A DNA stretch of 64,000 nt from Penicillium oxalicum (Eukaryota > Ascomycota > Eurotiomycetes > Eurotiales > Aspergillaceae), in NCBI RefSeq assembly GCF_001723175.1, contig NC_064652.1:2728001-2792000 (forward strand). Direction: 5' to 3'. How positions within the stretch are numbered: the stretch's first letter is position 1; each line of letters begins with the position of its first letter. Shown in pieces: positions 35,704-48,294 of this stretch. The position numbers were made by a program, and so were the translations under genes. The notes beneath the pieces were generated by a model. The model was not told the DNA's origin. It saw only the letters and a program-made list of their open reading frames with translations, and did no database searches.

Positions 35704-38700
35704 ATGTCAAAACCATTATCCCCGCTATCGTCATCGTACCAGAATGCCCGAGTCCGATCCCCGATGGCTGGGTCTTCGCCATTTCTCGCCAAACCCATCG
35801 ACGCTCCTCTAAACGGCGCAGAGCCTGGGATGTTATCCAGTCCGCTGAAGCAAACATGGACGCGCTCTCGCGATGATACGCGCAGTCAAAGTCCCGAGGC
35901 GGTGCTTGAAGATGATGCCGAGAACTACTTGTCGAGCCACGACTACGATCGACGCAATGATTTCCACGAGAATGACGAAAACAACGGCCATGATGATCAG
36001 AATTATGAGCAAGACTACGATAATCGCCAACATCCAGATGACGTGGAAGATGAAGAACCCGCGAGTTCGCCATTCCGGTATCAAGCCCGTGAAGACACGG
36101 TCGATTTTCAGAAGATGCGCCCGCAGACGAATCATCCGCATTCCTCTTTCCCTGGTATGCGCCATCGTTTCGCGATTGAGGAAGAGGATGAGCCTCCGAG
36201 TTCGCCGTTTCGACCCAATGTTCGTGACGTGAATGAGGAAGAATATATTGAAGACGAGAGGGGGGAGGAGGATGAGGAAGAGGGAGAGGAGCGGCTGCGT
36301 GATGTTCAGAGATTGTCGCCCGGATTGGACAGGCGACTTGCCTACGAAGATCCGGTCAGTTCTCCGTTCCGTGCTGACGTGCATGAGGACGATGTGGGGT
36401 ATGAGCATGCGCGAGACATGTCGAATTCAAGGTCGCCGGTGATGGAGGGACTGGATGAGCAGGAGGAGCAGGAGGCAAGTTCGCCATTTCGGCCTGATAT
36501 TCAGGAGGAATTGAATGATGGGGTGGATACTTTTGAGGAGCGAGAGCGATCGCCAGTCCAGAAGGAAGTCATTTCCAGGGAAGAGATGATGCGGAATGCT
36601 CCAGCAGATGCTCTTAACTCACCATTTCGCCCGGAGATCGTTGCTGAAATGACCAGCTCCAGTGCAACGAGAGTGTTGAAGCGGGAGTCTTTCGGAGGCC
36701 GGCCAACTCAGTCTCCTAAAGGTCCGCGTGAATCACCATTTCGCCATGACAGGGAGAATAGTATTGCCGCACGCCGTGCTCAAGAACTGCAACAGCAGAC
36801 TTTTGAGAGGAGACTTTCAGCTAGCAAGGCTATGAGCAGCAAGCTGGGTGACGATGAGGCTTTGCCTGCCCGCCGCGACTCGGTCATCGCGAATGACAAG
36901 ATTCGCTCCCGTGAATCGCTTGTTTTACAGAGAGAGTCATTTGGCAAGGCTTCCCAGTCTCCAACTGCGTCTCGACGGTCCTCTGGCCCGCAAACAGCCG
37001 AAGCCCCCAGAAATAGCCCGCCAAAGGCTCGCGCGGTACCTCGTGCTTCTCTGGGGCTTGAGAACCACCGTGCTTCCACGACTCCTCAAAAACGCCCCTT
37101 TGACCAAACACCTCACGACCATGACGAGCATTCAGAGGAAAAAGAGAGGTACAAGAAGGGAATGGTGAGCCGCGATGTTTCGCCGGCGATCCACGCAGAT
37201 TTTGAGGAAGAGCCGAGCGTCATTCGCAATCAAAGCTACGAGTCTGCCACTGGCGACAACTACGATCGCTCAACAGTTGGAAACAGCGTGGTAGAAGACC
37301 GACACAACGAAGGGATGAGTACAGTTCTACACAACGACGAAGACGACGAGCGCTTTGAGCGAGCAGACATGCATGCTGCTCACGGTGGAGAAGACCATGA
37401 CCCCGTGGACGACACTGGCTTCAGCGACTTTTCTGTTTTGCCCGATATGACTTCTTTTGCCAAACTACGAGCCGACTCACCTGTGAAGGCTATGCGTGGC
37501 AGTGTGGGTCATCTCGCTGGCCCTCCATCCGCCAGTGCGTATCGTCACAGTCTTGCACCTTCCACTCCAGGCACTGCGCGGAAATCATACCGGGCCAGCG
37601 CGTTGCTGGATGCGGGCTCGCAAGTGGGGTCTCCGACGCCGAGGCGCAGAGAATCTCGCGATGTGGGCTATGGGGCCGAGTCGTCTAATCTGCTTGATCT
37701 CACGGACCAAATGAACTTTTACCCGCGTCAGTCGATGCCAGGCGCCCGTTATTCGCCGAATCGACGGTCTCCCATGCGAGCTATGCGCCAGTCTATCCGA
37801 ACCCCCTCGAAGATGTCGTCTCTACTGGATTTCGATATCCCTCCGGCTCCGACTCCGCGGTCTCTTCCTTCAATTACCCCTCGCGAACTGGAATCACTCA
37901 AATCTGGATTCATGTCTGAGATCTCTTCTCTCAAGGCGACTCTGAGTGGCAAGGAAGCCGAGGTGGCGAGCTTGAAGACTGCTGTGGCTGATGCGGAACG
38001 CCGTGTAGGCGAAGCTCTTGAAGAAGTCCGCAATGAAGCTGCTCGAAAGGATGAGTTGGAGATGGAACAGGCGGAATGGGACCGTCGTGGCAAGGAGATG
38101 GAGACCGTTTTGCGCTCCGTCCGAGACGAGCTGGAGAACGGAGAACACGAAAGAGAGCGACTTGTGCACCGGGCTGAGGAGGCGGAGAAGTCCAAGGAGC
38201 ATCTGGAAGGACGGGTGGTCGAACTCGAGACCCAGCTGACCTCTGCGCGTGCATCCTCAGCGGCATCTGCGCCCCGGCCGAACTCAGGTGTTGAGTCTCG
38301 GCCAGCCTCTCAATCTACCGAAGCTACTGCGCGGGAGGTCCAAGAAGCCGTTGAAAAGGTTGCTCGTGAACTGCATACCTTGTATAAGAGCAAGCACGAG
38401 ACTAAGGTTGCTGCTTTGAAGAAGAGCTACGAAACCCGATGGGAGAAACGTCTTCGTGAAGTGGAGAAGAAGCTGGCCGCGGCTTTGGAAGAGAGCGACC
38501 GGTTACGCATTGAACGTGACACGGCGCAAGCTGAATCGATGGCTGCGGCGAATGCCAACATGGGGGCGCGTGAGAACGACGAGTATGAGGCGGAGAAACA
38601 GGGGCTTGAGGCGCAGATCCAGGGCCTGCAGCATGAAATTGCGGCTCTGAAAGAAGACGGTGAACGACTCCGCTCGGAGCTCAAGTCTGAACGTGCAGAG

Positions 38701-39141
38701 AAAGGGGAACTTGTCGCTGCTGTGGATGAATGGCTTGCGATGCAACAGGGTGGTGTTGCACCTGCGCAGGGTGTTGCGTCGCATGAGCCAAGCCAGGTAC
38801 GTGAGAGTGACCGTGAGCGTCAAGTCTCTCTTTCTTCTGCTGGTGGTTATGACGAGGAACGTCGTGTTAGTCCTGAGGTGGCGGAACGACAAAATCCCCG
38901 CGTTGGGCGGGCTGGGTCGCATTCCGATTCGAGATCTGGTTCTTCGTCGGGGCCCGGTCTGGCATCAAGTGGGATGCGGGCTGCTGGAGCAGGAGAGAAA
39001 CGGATTCCTCGATTTGGTGCTCCGGCTGGTCATTCACGAGGTCAGAGTGGAAACAAGTCGGGCATTGCGATGCCCACGCCTGGTCGAGGTGGAATCATGA
39101 GCTCAATCGAACGGATGGGTCGTGGTACCGGTGGTGTTTAA
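35704..39141 (+). CDS. Large coiled-coil protein with six SPFR motifs; possible Cut12-type spindle pole body protein
   Basis: A single-exon protein of 1145 residues. The frame opens earlier (35584), but MSKPLSPLSSSYQNARV at 35704 is the first protein-like start, after a Thr/His-rich leader. Residues 1-350 are acidic and disordered, carrying SPFR at residues 122, 167, 220, 260, 306 and 344 plus a related SPFL at 25. Residues 350-720 are Ser/Arg-rich with many SP/TP sites, candidates for CDK phosphorylation (ALAPSTPGTARKSY). From about 730 a long coiled coil runs to about 1020 (REVQEAVEKVARELHTLYKS, KHETKVAALKKSYETRWEKR). The tail is basic and Gly-rich (KRIPRFGAPAGHSRG). This layout recalls fungal spindle-pole-body proteins of the Cut12 group, or TACC-like proteins. 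That is from memory, and I cannot choose between them without a profile search. Confidence 0.75.
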   Translation: MSKPLSPLSSSYQNARVRSPMAGSSPFLAKPIDAPLNGAEPGMLSSPLKQTWTRSRDDTRSQSPEAVLEDDAENYLSSHDYDRRNDFHENDENNGHDDQNYEQDYDNRQHPDDVEDEEPASSPFRYQAREDTVDFQKMRPQTNHPHSSFPGMRHRFAIEEEDEPPSSPFRPNVRDVNEEEYIEDERGEEDEEEGEERLRDVQRLSPGLDRRLAYEDPVSSPFRADVHEDDVGYEHARDMSNSRSPVMEGLDEQEEQEASSPFRPDIQEELNDGVDTFEERERSPVQKEVISREEMMRNAPADALNSPFRPEIVAEMTSSSATRVLKRESFGGRPTQSPKGPRESPFRHDRENSIAARRAQELQQQTFERRLSASKAMSSKLGDDEALPARRDSVIANDKIRSRESLVLQRESFGKASQSPTASRRSSGPQTAEAPRNSPPKARAVPRASLGLENHRASTTPQKRPFDQTPHDHDEHSEEKERYKKGMVSRDVSPAIHADFEEEPSVIRNQSYESATGDNYDRSTVGNSVVEDRHNEGMSTVLHNDEDDERFERADMHAAHGGEDHDPVDDTGFSDFSVLPDMTSFAKLRADSPVKAMRGSVGHLAGPPSASAYRHSLAPSTPGTARKSYRASALLDAGSQVGSPTPRRRESRDVGYGAESSNLLDLTDQMNFYPRQSMPGARYSPNRRSPMRAMRQSIRTPSKMSSLLDFDIPPAPTPRSLPSITPRELESLKSGFMSEISSLKATLSGKEAEVASLKTAVADAERRVGEALEEVRNEAARKDELEMEQAEWDRRGKEMETVLRSVRDELENGEHERERLVHRAEEAEKSKEHLEGRVVELETQLTSARASSAASAPRPNSGVESRPASQSTEATAREVQEAVEKVARELHTLYKSKHETKVAALKKSYETRWEKRLREVEKKLAAALEESDRLRIERDTAQAESMAAANANMGARENDEYEAEKQGLEAQIQGLQHEIAALKEDGERLRSELKSERAEKGELVAAVDEWLAMQQGGVAPAQGVASHEPSQVRESDRERQVSLSSAGGYDEERRVSPEVAERQNPRVGRAGSHSDSRSGSSSGPGLASSGMRAAGAGEKRIPRFGAPAGHSRGQSGNKSGIAMPTPGRGGIMSSIERMGRGTGGV

Positions 39142-42100
39142 AGAGATTATTATTGAGTGAGTGGTTCGGGCCTTTTGGAGGTCTTGGACATGAAATTTTG
39201 ATGAGGAGTGGTTTGATTTTTTTTATCTTTGATCCTTGTTCTTGTTTTTGTTCATATTTACTCGGGGATGGACATGGCTTTTGGTGGGAAAATACCAAAG
39301 AGGGACAAACGTCAGGGACTTGACTATAGGGATGGTCGTGGAGTTTGGCCCATCATTTTGTTTGGAGGGTATTGATTTTCTGGTCTGGTGCTGTGTCTCG
39401 TGATTGGATATGTGTTTGGTGCTGGTGACTTCTTTTTTGATTTGGTCACTCTTCCTTTTCTTGGAGATACTTGATATTCCCTCTGTGTCGTGGATTGTTT
39501 ATTTATGGCGCGTGCTTTGTTTATCTGGAAGATGATAGACCTCGGTCTTCTTCGTGTTCTCACCATCGGTGATGCTGATGAAGACTTGTTGCTTTGGTCA
39601 TTTTTGGTTGGATTGGTGGGTTTTGGTTACGATGTTTATGCTTTTACGTGATATGAACAAATTCATGGGTTTCAACTCCCTTTGCACACAATCTGGTTCA
39701 ATCTGACTTGGTTCGTTGGACGGCGGTCATTGTCAACAGATGGAGGGATTACCTGTGTAGTCTATTGACATGCAAGCCACTAGTTGGAAGCAATTCATTA
39801 AGACGAGTCACTGTTTAGGTGGGATAGTGTTGCAGAGCCTTTCGGGACCCATTGAATATCGAGACGCATACGATGAGGACACCTTCTATTTCTAGAGAGC
39901 AATCTTTTCAATCGAGGGGATGGAAATTCAGTCTGGCTTTGCAATGCAAACTCCTTCCCTAGCTCAACGTAGATCATTTAAGATGAATTTTTCAATTCAT
40001 TTTCCTTTATTTATTTTTCTCTCTTTTTTCATCGACTTTGATCCTATCTAACAGGCATTGTTCAACAGCCAGATATTTCCCTCACCATCATCCATCATCC
40101 CAGGATCACATCTATCTCCCTCTCCATATGAATCCAGCCCCTAAGCGGACAATGGCGATGACAGAAACAAATCTGAAGTACTAGCCACCCCCCCACCTTT
40201 CTATTCGTCGCTGGACCAATTTGGAGAAAACAAGTCAAATCTCCAAATCCATTTTCATTCTCGGACTTTCTCCGTTCTCCATTCTCCAATTCCAATTTGA
40301 TTCACACGTTCCATTACCCCACCACCATGCGCTCCTGCTCCCTTCCTAATTGCTTTCTTTTTGGACTCTCTTCTTCCCCGCCGCCAAGGACGTACACGAA
40401 ATGGAGGGGGAGGGGAGAGCCGACTTCGGCAACCCCGTTCAGTAATGTCTAGAACCAAGGAGTCAGATCGGCAGGTACATAAGGTACTTAGGGATGTAAG
40501 GGCGATTTACATGGGCTGGATATGGTGTAGTACGGAACTGGATCTTATTGCATGGTTAGTTGAACACTTGAAGTTGTTGGTGGACCAGGGGTTGGGGATT
40601 GTATTGTGTCGATGAATTACGTCGTCAGATGGGGTTACCCACTGAAATATAACAGTAGTGCTGTATGTACTAGGTAGTAGGTACGAGGGACGTACATAGG
40701 AGGTGGCAATGTCCTCTATACCATGGTCGAACAGGTGTGACCTGCCAAGAAGTCTGTAAGAGCAGCGAAGAGGACCTTTAACATGATACATGGGCGATTC
40801 AATCTATAATCCCCAGTCTCCATAATTCTCTAAGAACGCTGGAGTTGTACCTTGGAGTGAATGCACAGTGCACCAGTATTGGCCTATCCAGCATCGGAGC
40901 CCTTTTGTTGGATGGATCCCGCCACGTCTTGGGGAGGGAGAATTGGGGCAAGAGGAGGGGGGTAGGGGGATCCGAGAGCCGCCTACAATACTGTACTGGG
41001 CAATCAAAATGTCTTTCAACTTGTTGAGCTTTGCAAGTGCGCGCAAGCTTTGTTTTCCGATCTAATGTGTAGAGTCTGACTGGACAGCATAGACTCGAAG
41101 CTCGTGTTTGATCGGATAAAGTCGGGGGTAGCGAGGAGGAGGGGTGGGATTGTCTTTCTCTTTCTTTTTTATTCATCATCGAGATAAGGTTTGGAGGTCG
41201 GGTAGAATCGTTTGCCTTTTGAAGTCTCCTATGTTTCTAGGCCTTGCGGGGCATAATCATTTTGATCTAATATGATCTTCGAGTAGTCCTGCACTTGAAT
41301 TTCAGATTTAAAATCTTGATGGCGGCGGGAATACTTTTTTTTCAAAGCTTCCTTGTGCGAATCTATTGTTATCGTGGTTGTATCATTAGAAGTGTCTTGG
41401 TTCGATAGTGGCTTTTTTTTTCGTACCCCTCGTAAAATTGTTGATTCAATTCAAGTTGGACACGTAGATTCATTGCAAGTCATCAAAGGGTTAGTTTTTT
41501 TTTTTATGCGTCATTGTCGAGATCTGCTTCACGCTTAGGTAGGGTCTGTCCCGTCTGGCCTTGAAATATATCCTGGTTCAAGATATACCATGGATCTAGT
41601 TGAGGTCCAGTGACTCCCATCCGTTGGATTCTGTACCATGCACATCATCTTCCAATTGTCCAGCCTGACATGTGATGTAGTCAAATAACCAGATCACGTC
41701 TACGCCTCGACCAAAGTTGACGTGCCAAAAGAGATCAACTTTGTCCGATCAAAATTATCAAATTCGCCCACCCGACACAAAAGCAAATAATAGTATGACA
41801 CATGAATCAGTGAATCAATCAATTAATATATATAAAAAAAAGATAAAAGTCCCAAACAGATCTGGACCATGCCAAGTTTTGAACCACCATCTCGTTCCCA
41901 TTCCGTCAATTGATTAAAAAGGAAAACGAAAAAAAAAGCCTCTCACACCAATTCCGAGTCCCGACTCGGCATACCATCCCACCATTTCAGCCGAGTCCCC
42001 CGCAATTCCCCGAGATTCCCCATGCCCGCGTGATCATATTCTTCCCACCCCACAATCCACGTTTTTCGACAAGGTGCTAGAATTTGGGGGAGGTGCGCCG

Positions 42101-44310
42101 GTGCAGTATGGGGGAAAAGTGGGAATGGCTTTGGATCATTGGAGGGGATTCTATTGGGGGCGATGAGTTGGTCGGGTGAGGCGTGGTTTGCAAAGTGCAT
42201 CTGCATCTTGGGACCGATGAACTTGCGTTGGGGTGGTTCAAGATGGTATGGATACGGGGAGTGTAGAATATCCACTATAGTGTAATCTGCGCGCAATACT
42301 GCATACGAGAGTAATAAGACTTTCTTCCGCTGTTCTAAGGAAATTATCTCGGAGATTTGGTGATGCAAGATACAGATAGATAAAAGCTAGCTCTATTTAA
42401 TCTATCGATCGGCACGGATGGACTGCATGGCCCTCTAATTGAGGCTCTGCCGGTGTCATCTTGTGTAAAGAGTTTGGAAAAGAGCAAGACTCCCAGAAGG
42501 AAGGGGGTGAAATTGTAATTGAGAGATTTCTTTACATGAAGGAACCTCCACTGGATTCGGATGAACACGAGCGTGGAGGCGGGCCCCGTGGCTTCATCCA
42601 TTCCGTACCGTATACACCAATCAGTTGATCGATTCGCTTGACCAAGTCACTGCATCTCAAATCTCAAACGAGATCCAGCCGAGTGCGTGATTTCCTTCTC
42701 TCTCACCGAGAAGATCCTTCAATTTTGATGGAAGGGTGAATGACTCATTCTAAATGGTGGAATGTTCAATGTTGCATGCATCTCAGATTCCCGCCTAGAT
42801 CTGTTGATCCTCGTCCCCAGTGTCAGGTACAAATCACACAGCCCATCCTATCAATAGACTTCCATGGATCATGAGCAATATTCCTGCAGTATGTATGCAC
42901 TTTGTGATTACATACTTGGCCACGTAGGTTGCGTTGCAGCGCGACGTGCATCATGACCGCAAACCGAATCCTCCGAAGATCGGCACCTTTTCTGAACTTG
43001 CTGAATCGCAGTATGAGCAAGTACTCAAAGAGAAAAGGGGGAGAATCGATAGAGGCAGTCCAAAATTTCCAATACCTAATCGGCCTCTAATCATAAACGC
43101 ACCTGAACCAGAATCCGAATGGTTCAAGCCATCTCCCGCGTGCGCACATTCGACTCTCTCAAATTTGAATCACCACAGAACCCCCCGCCGACGAACGGAA
43201 TGGTCTTATTCTGGTCTCTCCACGCTCCATACGAGTCACTCATGGCTCGCACTGACACTCCACCCCCCCCACCAACCTTCCCTCTCTACAACTACCTACT
43301 CTTACAGTAGAGAACAGGTACAGGGAAACTGTATACCCTGTTCCTCCCTTCCCTCTTTGGCTTCAATTAGGGCGGCAGCATTGGGCGCTGCCACGCACCG
43401 CCAGCGCCGACTTTGACCTCTCTCGACCTCCACCACGCGGCACGGTGCCAAGATCAAGATCTGGCAGGGGCTATCATTGAGGAGTCGCCAATCAGACTTT
43501 GACGGAGTAGAAATTTTCAAAAGTCAAAATGAGAAATTGTACATATTGTTCAAGTCAATGGACAGTGTACCGCTGGACAGCCGGGCGGAATCGGGTTCAT
43601 TTGGGGTAAGCCTTGTCTGCATGTACGCGAATCTTGTTGACTTACTTTACTTGTTGGTAACATCTTCAATCTGCCCTACGGAGGAGATATCTGGAATGGT
43701 TTCCGATTGTCGGCGTTTTCCATCAAAAATTGAGATTTGCAGCAGGCGGTTGTTCTGGTGGGACCCATCATCTTAAATTGTCGTTGATGCACTATGTGGC
43801 AAGTATGAGGGTAGATTCATTGGAACAAACTCAATATATCACGACCCGGTCAGTCCCTAGTTCCTACCTCTCCGGACTATCAAGAGTGTGGAGGAGTTTA
43901 GTGTTCAGGTCATTTGAACTTGAGAATTTCGACGTGCGATGCTCAGTATAGACGAGCGTGACTGTAGCATAGCAGGGACTGGAGAACATGTACAATTCGA
44001 TGGGGCTCCAGAATGGGGGTGAGAAAAAAAAGAGTCGGGCCTGAAAGGCCTGAATAGCGAGAGAGATTTGACGATACTTCTTCCGATTTCAATTTAATTT
44101 TGATTTGTTGTTTTTCTCCCGTTGAGTTAATCTCATTCTGTTTTTCTCGGGGAGGTTCAAATCAAGCTTACTTTTGGGGCTTGTACGCGCAAGGAAGTCC
44201 AGGCCTGGTTGACTTGGTAATCATGTCTTTGTGCGGCGGATTCCAGCCGAAGAATGCAGCCTGAGATGATGTAGGGATTAATAATAAGACTACAGTTATG
44301 AGTACCGTAG

Positions 44311-44336
44311 GTAAGAGGTAGGTACCTACCTCCTAC
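44311..44336. repeat. 26-bp near-perfect palindrome
   Basis: Two 13-base arms centred on GTAC with a single mismatch, built from TAGG/CCTA units (core AGGTAGGTACCTACCT). It can form a cruciform or bind a dimeric factor. Confidence 0.6.
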
Positions 44337-44883
44337 CCAAGGTATTTGGTACAGTACTTCTGCATAGTGCATGATGCATCGGACATGGTACATAGGAGCA
44401 TGGTGCACCAAGTCTCGGATGTATGCCTGGCTCAAACATGCGGACCGAGCAAGTCGGGGCGGGCGAATGTGAAAAAGTCTTGTCGGTGTTCGGAATGATT
44501 TCCGAGATGCGAAATCGTATAGATTTGCAGAGACTTTTCAAATAACGATACCGTGAATATTATTTGCTTTTTTGTTTGACAGTTTGTTTAAATGGTTTGA
44601 ATGGGATTGCATAGATCCCTCACCCCCCCACATTTGTGCATTCATGAGGTCCCTCATGTCAATCTTAGTGGACGCTTGTAGAGACAGGATTGTGTGTTCT
44701 TCTCGTGTACGGTAGGAATTCCCAAATACGTATCATCTATGCTGTCATAAGTTGTCTACCTGTCTCCCGTAATCTTTTCCTCTCGGCCTGACCACGACGA
44801 GAAGAACTGCGACACTCCAGTAGCATGTGGCAAGCTTGTTACGTGTGTGCTGTCTCAACGTCGATCCTCTTTGGCGAGTGGAA

Positions 44884-44902
44884 CCGAGGATCGGCGCCTC
44901 GG
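44884..44902. promoter_or_regulatory. Inverted CCGAGG/CCTCGG pair far upstream of the zinc-cluster regulator
   Basis: CCGAGG at 44884-44889 faces CCTCGG at 44897-44902. CCTCGG is the element known for A. nidulans FarA/FarB, the family to which the gene at 48405 belongs. Further single copies of CCGAGG occur at 45705-45710, 47467-47472 and 47930-47935. Autoregulation is a guess; the distance of 3.5 kb weakens it. Confidence 0.25.
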
Positions 44903-45371
44903 CCTGAACTGGTGAATGTTTGGCAAGATCATCCTTTCAACTCCCCTGCCGCATAATCAGATACCGAACTAGTTTAGTCGTCCCGTCATGACACAATTCA
45001 TTTGTCCCTCAACCCCCTGCACAGTGACGATATGCTTGTACAGAAATCAAAAATAAAGGAGGGTCAATCTCATGCACAGTAGTGCCACCATTTGGCGGCA
45101 ACTAGTCTGGGTCAACCGCCCGTTCTCATCCTCGTCTTACCTGTCTAGGATTCTCGAAATGGCAAAGCTCGTGTGACAAAGTCCTCCACACCCCCTGGGG
45201 GTTGTGAAGGGGGATCCGCTTTTTCCGTGGGTGTCTTCTCCACCTTTTCCAGTCTCCAGTCGGTTTGAAACGGCAGCGCATGAGTAATTAAGTTTTATTT
45301 TTCATTTTTTTTCCTTTTCATTTCTGCCCCCTGATCTTTCTGTGTGCCAGTCCTGGATATGGCTAATAACC

Positions 45372-45409
45372 AGAGAGAGAGAGAGAGAGAGAGAGTGTGT
45401 GTGTGTGTG
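45372..45409. repeat. Compound AG/TG microsatellite
   Basis: A run of AG units passes directly into TG units. No gene context. Confidence 0.85.
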
Positions 45410-47443
45410 ATAGCAGGGGGCAACCTGTAGAAAGACGGGTGAGTTTGGTAGGTTTTGAATACAAATATCTGTGATGGCTCGGAAGAGTGATCGAATGAGT
45501 GATTGAGTATGTAGGCACCGAGTGTGTGAATAATGCCTGTATTTTCTTGAATTCCAAGGAATATTTTGGCCTCGGCAAGTTGGAGTGAGAAAATGTCCAC
45601 GTGATAACACTGACTGCAGGTTCTGGTCCCTGCGCCATGAGGAATGATTGTTCATTCTTTGCATGGCTTTGTTGCACGATGCACTGGGAAGGATTTCGGA
45701 TACTCCGAGGGTCGAGTTGGCCTGTTTACACATTTTATGCGGTGTCTATGTATCTTGTACGGTGCGGGACCTTTCACTCTGGACTTTGTCAGGTGAGGGA
45801 AGTCTTCCTCAAGACGGTTGAAAAGCTGGGCGGTTGTCGACGGAAGCGCCTGGCCGAAGTCAGATGCATTCACTACCAAAAACCTGCCGACCGACTGCTG
45901 CGCTGGTCTCGGTGGTCTGGGTCCTCGAGAAAGCGTCGGGTCCTGCAGGTGCCAGGTTGAATTGGGCTTAGTGGCCAAGTTCTCTGGCCACTGACCGATG
46001 CGAAAATTGTCAGTTGTGGGGATCCATTGATCTCCACTGGGATCCAGCCTTGACTCTTGAGGGCGCTCATGTGCTCTTCTGTGGAACTTCTTCACGTACC
46101 CAATACAGGACATAACATGTCTCCCTGGTCGGTGTATTTCGGAAGAATTGCCGAACAGGTCGGCCCCGAACCGATCAACTGCTCAAGTCAGTCCAAACTG
46201 CACCTTTCCCTGCCATGGTAAGTGAAAGCAGTGGGAAGAAGGCACTGGTCTTAAGCGAAATCTGACCCGAATCTGGCTTTGGATCTCAAATAGGACGTCT
46301 TCCATGTTCATGTGCCTGAGGCTGTCAAGTCCGTCCCAAATGTCCTCGTGAGCGGTCACCGCCGTAACAGTGAATTGCCACGCGGTCAATTTCCCACCTC
46401 CAGCGGATGCTCGTGGCTCGTGGCTCGTGACTGGCCCCCCTTTGGATCCATCGTTGATGGTGGGGTCTTCTCCCTCCCTCCCTCTCTCTCTCTCTCCGAC
46501 TCCTCCCCCAATGACACACCTCTACACCACATCGGTCGTTCAAGGCGAGCGATTTTCTCCCGCTTTGCGATCGTGGTTGCCAAACACCGTTCAAGAATGT
46601 TCCTGGACATTGACCCTCCGCGAACACAATGAGGTGATCCAGTTTCCAAGACCTCTTTTTGAGTCTTCGCTGGTCCCCCGCCTGCATGATATCATGGTCA
46701 CTATGCTCTAGATCGATGGGCAAGAGAGCACTGGCGCGACCCGTCCGTCTTGGACGATGGGAGCGGAGCCCCGGCACCGTGACGGTCCCGATGGAGGGTT
46801 AGGCTGGTGCCCGTAGCTGAGCGGGCCGAGCGTCTGGGAGATATCCTTCCGGATACGGTAATATTCGCCATGCGGAGAACCAGTCGGACCGCCGGAGTCT
46901 GTGGAAGGGATGGCAAGGGGACCGCTCTGGCTCGGGAACACCATCATCATGCTCAACCAGAATGGGAGAATAATGAGGATCTGCAAGCGATCAAGACAGT
47001 ATCACTGCGTTTCTGTCGAATGCCCACAGAGATAGAGAGATCTTTGGCGATTCATGCATTGGTTGACTAACTCACTCTCCTGTCTTGGTCCTGGATTCTC
47101 ATCGAGGTCTCACTGTACAGGAGAGGAGGAACAGTACCTATGTAGAGGGAATGAATGAGCATTCATCTTGATCATAGCCGAACCACTGCAAGATTTGGCA
47201 TGTACAGGGAAGGAAGGGTGAGATGGACAATATGTAGATCCAGTTCAACGAGGATCATCAGTATCAGACCTCCATACACTCATCTGTCCAGGCAAGTTCA
47301 TCCAAACAGCTAGAGAGGAGCCATCTTGAATCAAGTCGGCAGTGCACAGTTCCCACACGACAGTCCAGAGTCCAGTCTGGTCGCGTCTTTTACCTGGCCA
47401 GACGAATCACACCCGGAGCAGAGTGAGAAACAATAATTCCATA

Positions 47444-47459
47444 GGGGGGGGGGGGGGGG
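47444..47459 (+). repeat. Poly-G run of 16
   Basis: Sixteen consecutive G, about 950 bases before the start of the zinc-cluster regulator gene. The count may be affected by sequencing error. Confidence 0.8.
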
Positions 47460-48256
47460 CGCTAATCCGAGGCTGGCGTCCGTGACGCAGTCCCCTTGGC
47501 CTCCACACTTTGGGGCCTGCGAAATTCGCTCGTGTGGAACTGTGGGGAACCGTTGCCTGTTTGAGTCAAGCGCTGTCTGGGTCCATGTGCTCCACCCCAG
47601 ACCGCGATCGGACCGTTGTGAATGGTGGTTACGTTCCACCGAGTCACTCCGACGGACGGGACTGGCGGTTTTGTTGGCACCGATCTACTCCCAGGTATTC
47701 AAGACTCAGGACTCGAGACCTCAGAAAACTCAGTGGAGGAGAGCGGGCTCCTGCGCCGACACTGCGTGGGTTACTGGGAATTGGGCGTTTCTCTTTCGCC
47801 CACGGTTTCGTCCCACAGCCTCGTGGAGGTGGGCGACTCGAGCGCCGAAAGTGATGGTGATCCTCCGGGTGGTACCCGCTTTCCACAAGTCACTCCCTGG
47901 TACACTCATGTACCACTCCAGACATGTCTCCGAGGGCGGGACTTGCTCTCCATGGTCTCCATCGGTTTCTCCATACTCTTGGCCTTGGGAGGGCTTTCCC
48001 TATTTTCTTTATTTTCTTTTCTCTTTTCTTCTGGGTCTGGTAAAAATCCATCAACGCCCATCTTGGACAATCACAAAAGGGTTATACTTAAACCATCTCT
48101 CCCCGGCCCCCGTGCGCGGCTTCTTCCCCAGACTTCCTCTTTTTCTCCCCTCCACACTTCGCCGGCACCGTGAACCCTCTCCTCTCCCTTCTCCCTTCTC
48201 TGTTCTTTCTCGTGGTGTACTCATCCTACTGGAATGTTCTTGTATTGATATTGATT

Positions 48257-48294
48257 TCTCTCTCTCTCTCTCTCCCTCTCCCTCTCCCTCTCTC
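48257..48294 (+). repeat. CT microsatellite in the leader of the zinc-cluster regulator
   Basis: CT units followed by CCCTCT units, 110 bases before the ATG at 48405. Pyrimidine tracts like this are common just upstream of fungal transcription starts. Confidence 0.7.

Noticed and set aside
41943..42368. 141-codon minus-strand ORF with a protein-like end (RLKWWDGMPSRD)
   Set aside because: No domain, no plausible promoter or splice partner, and it is isolated in gene-poor DNA; kept out for lack of support.
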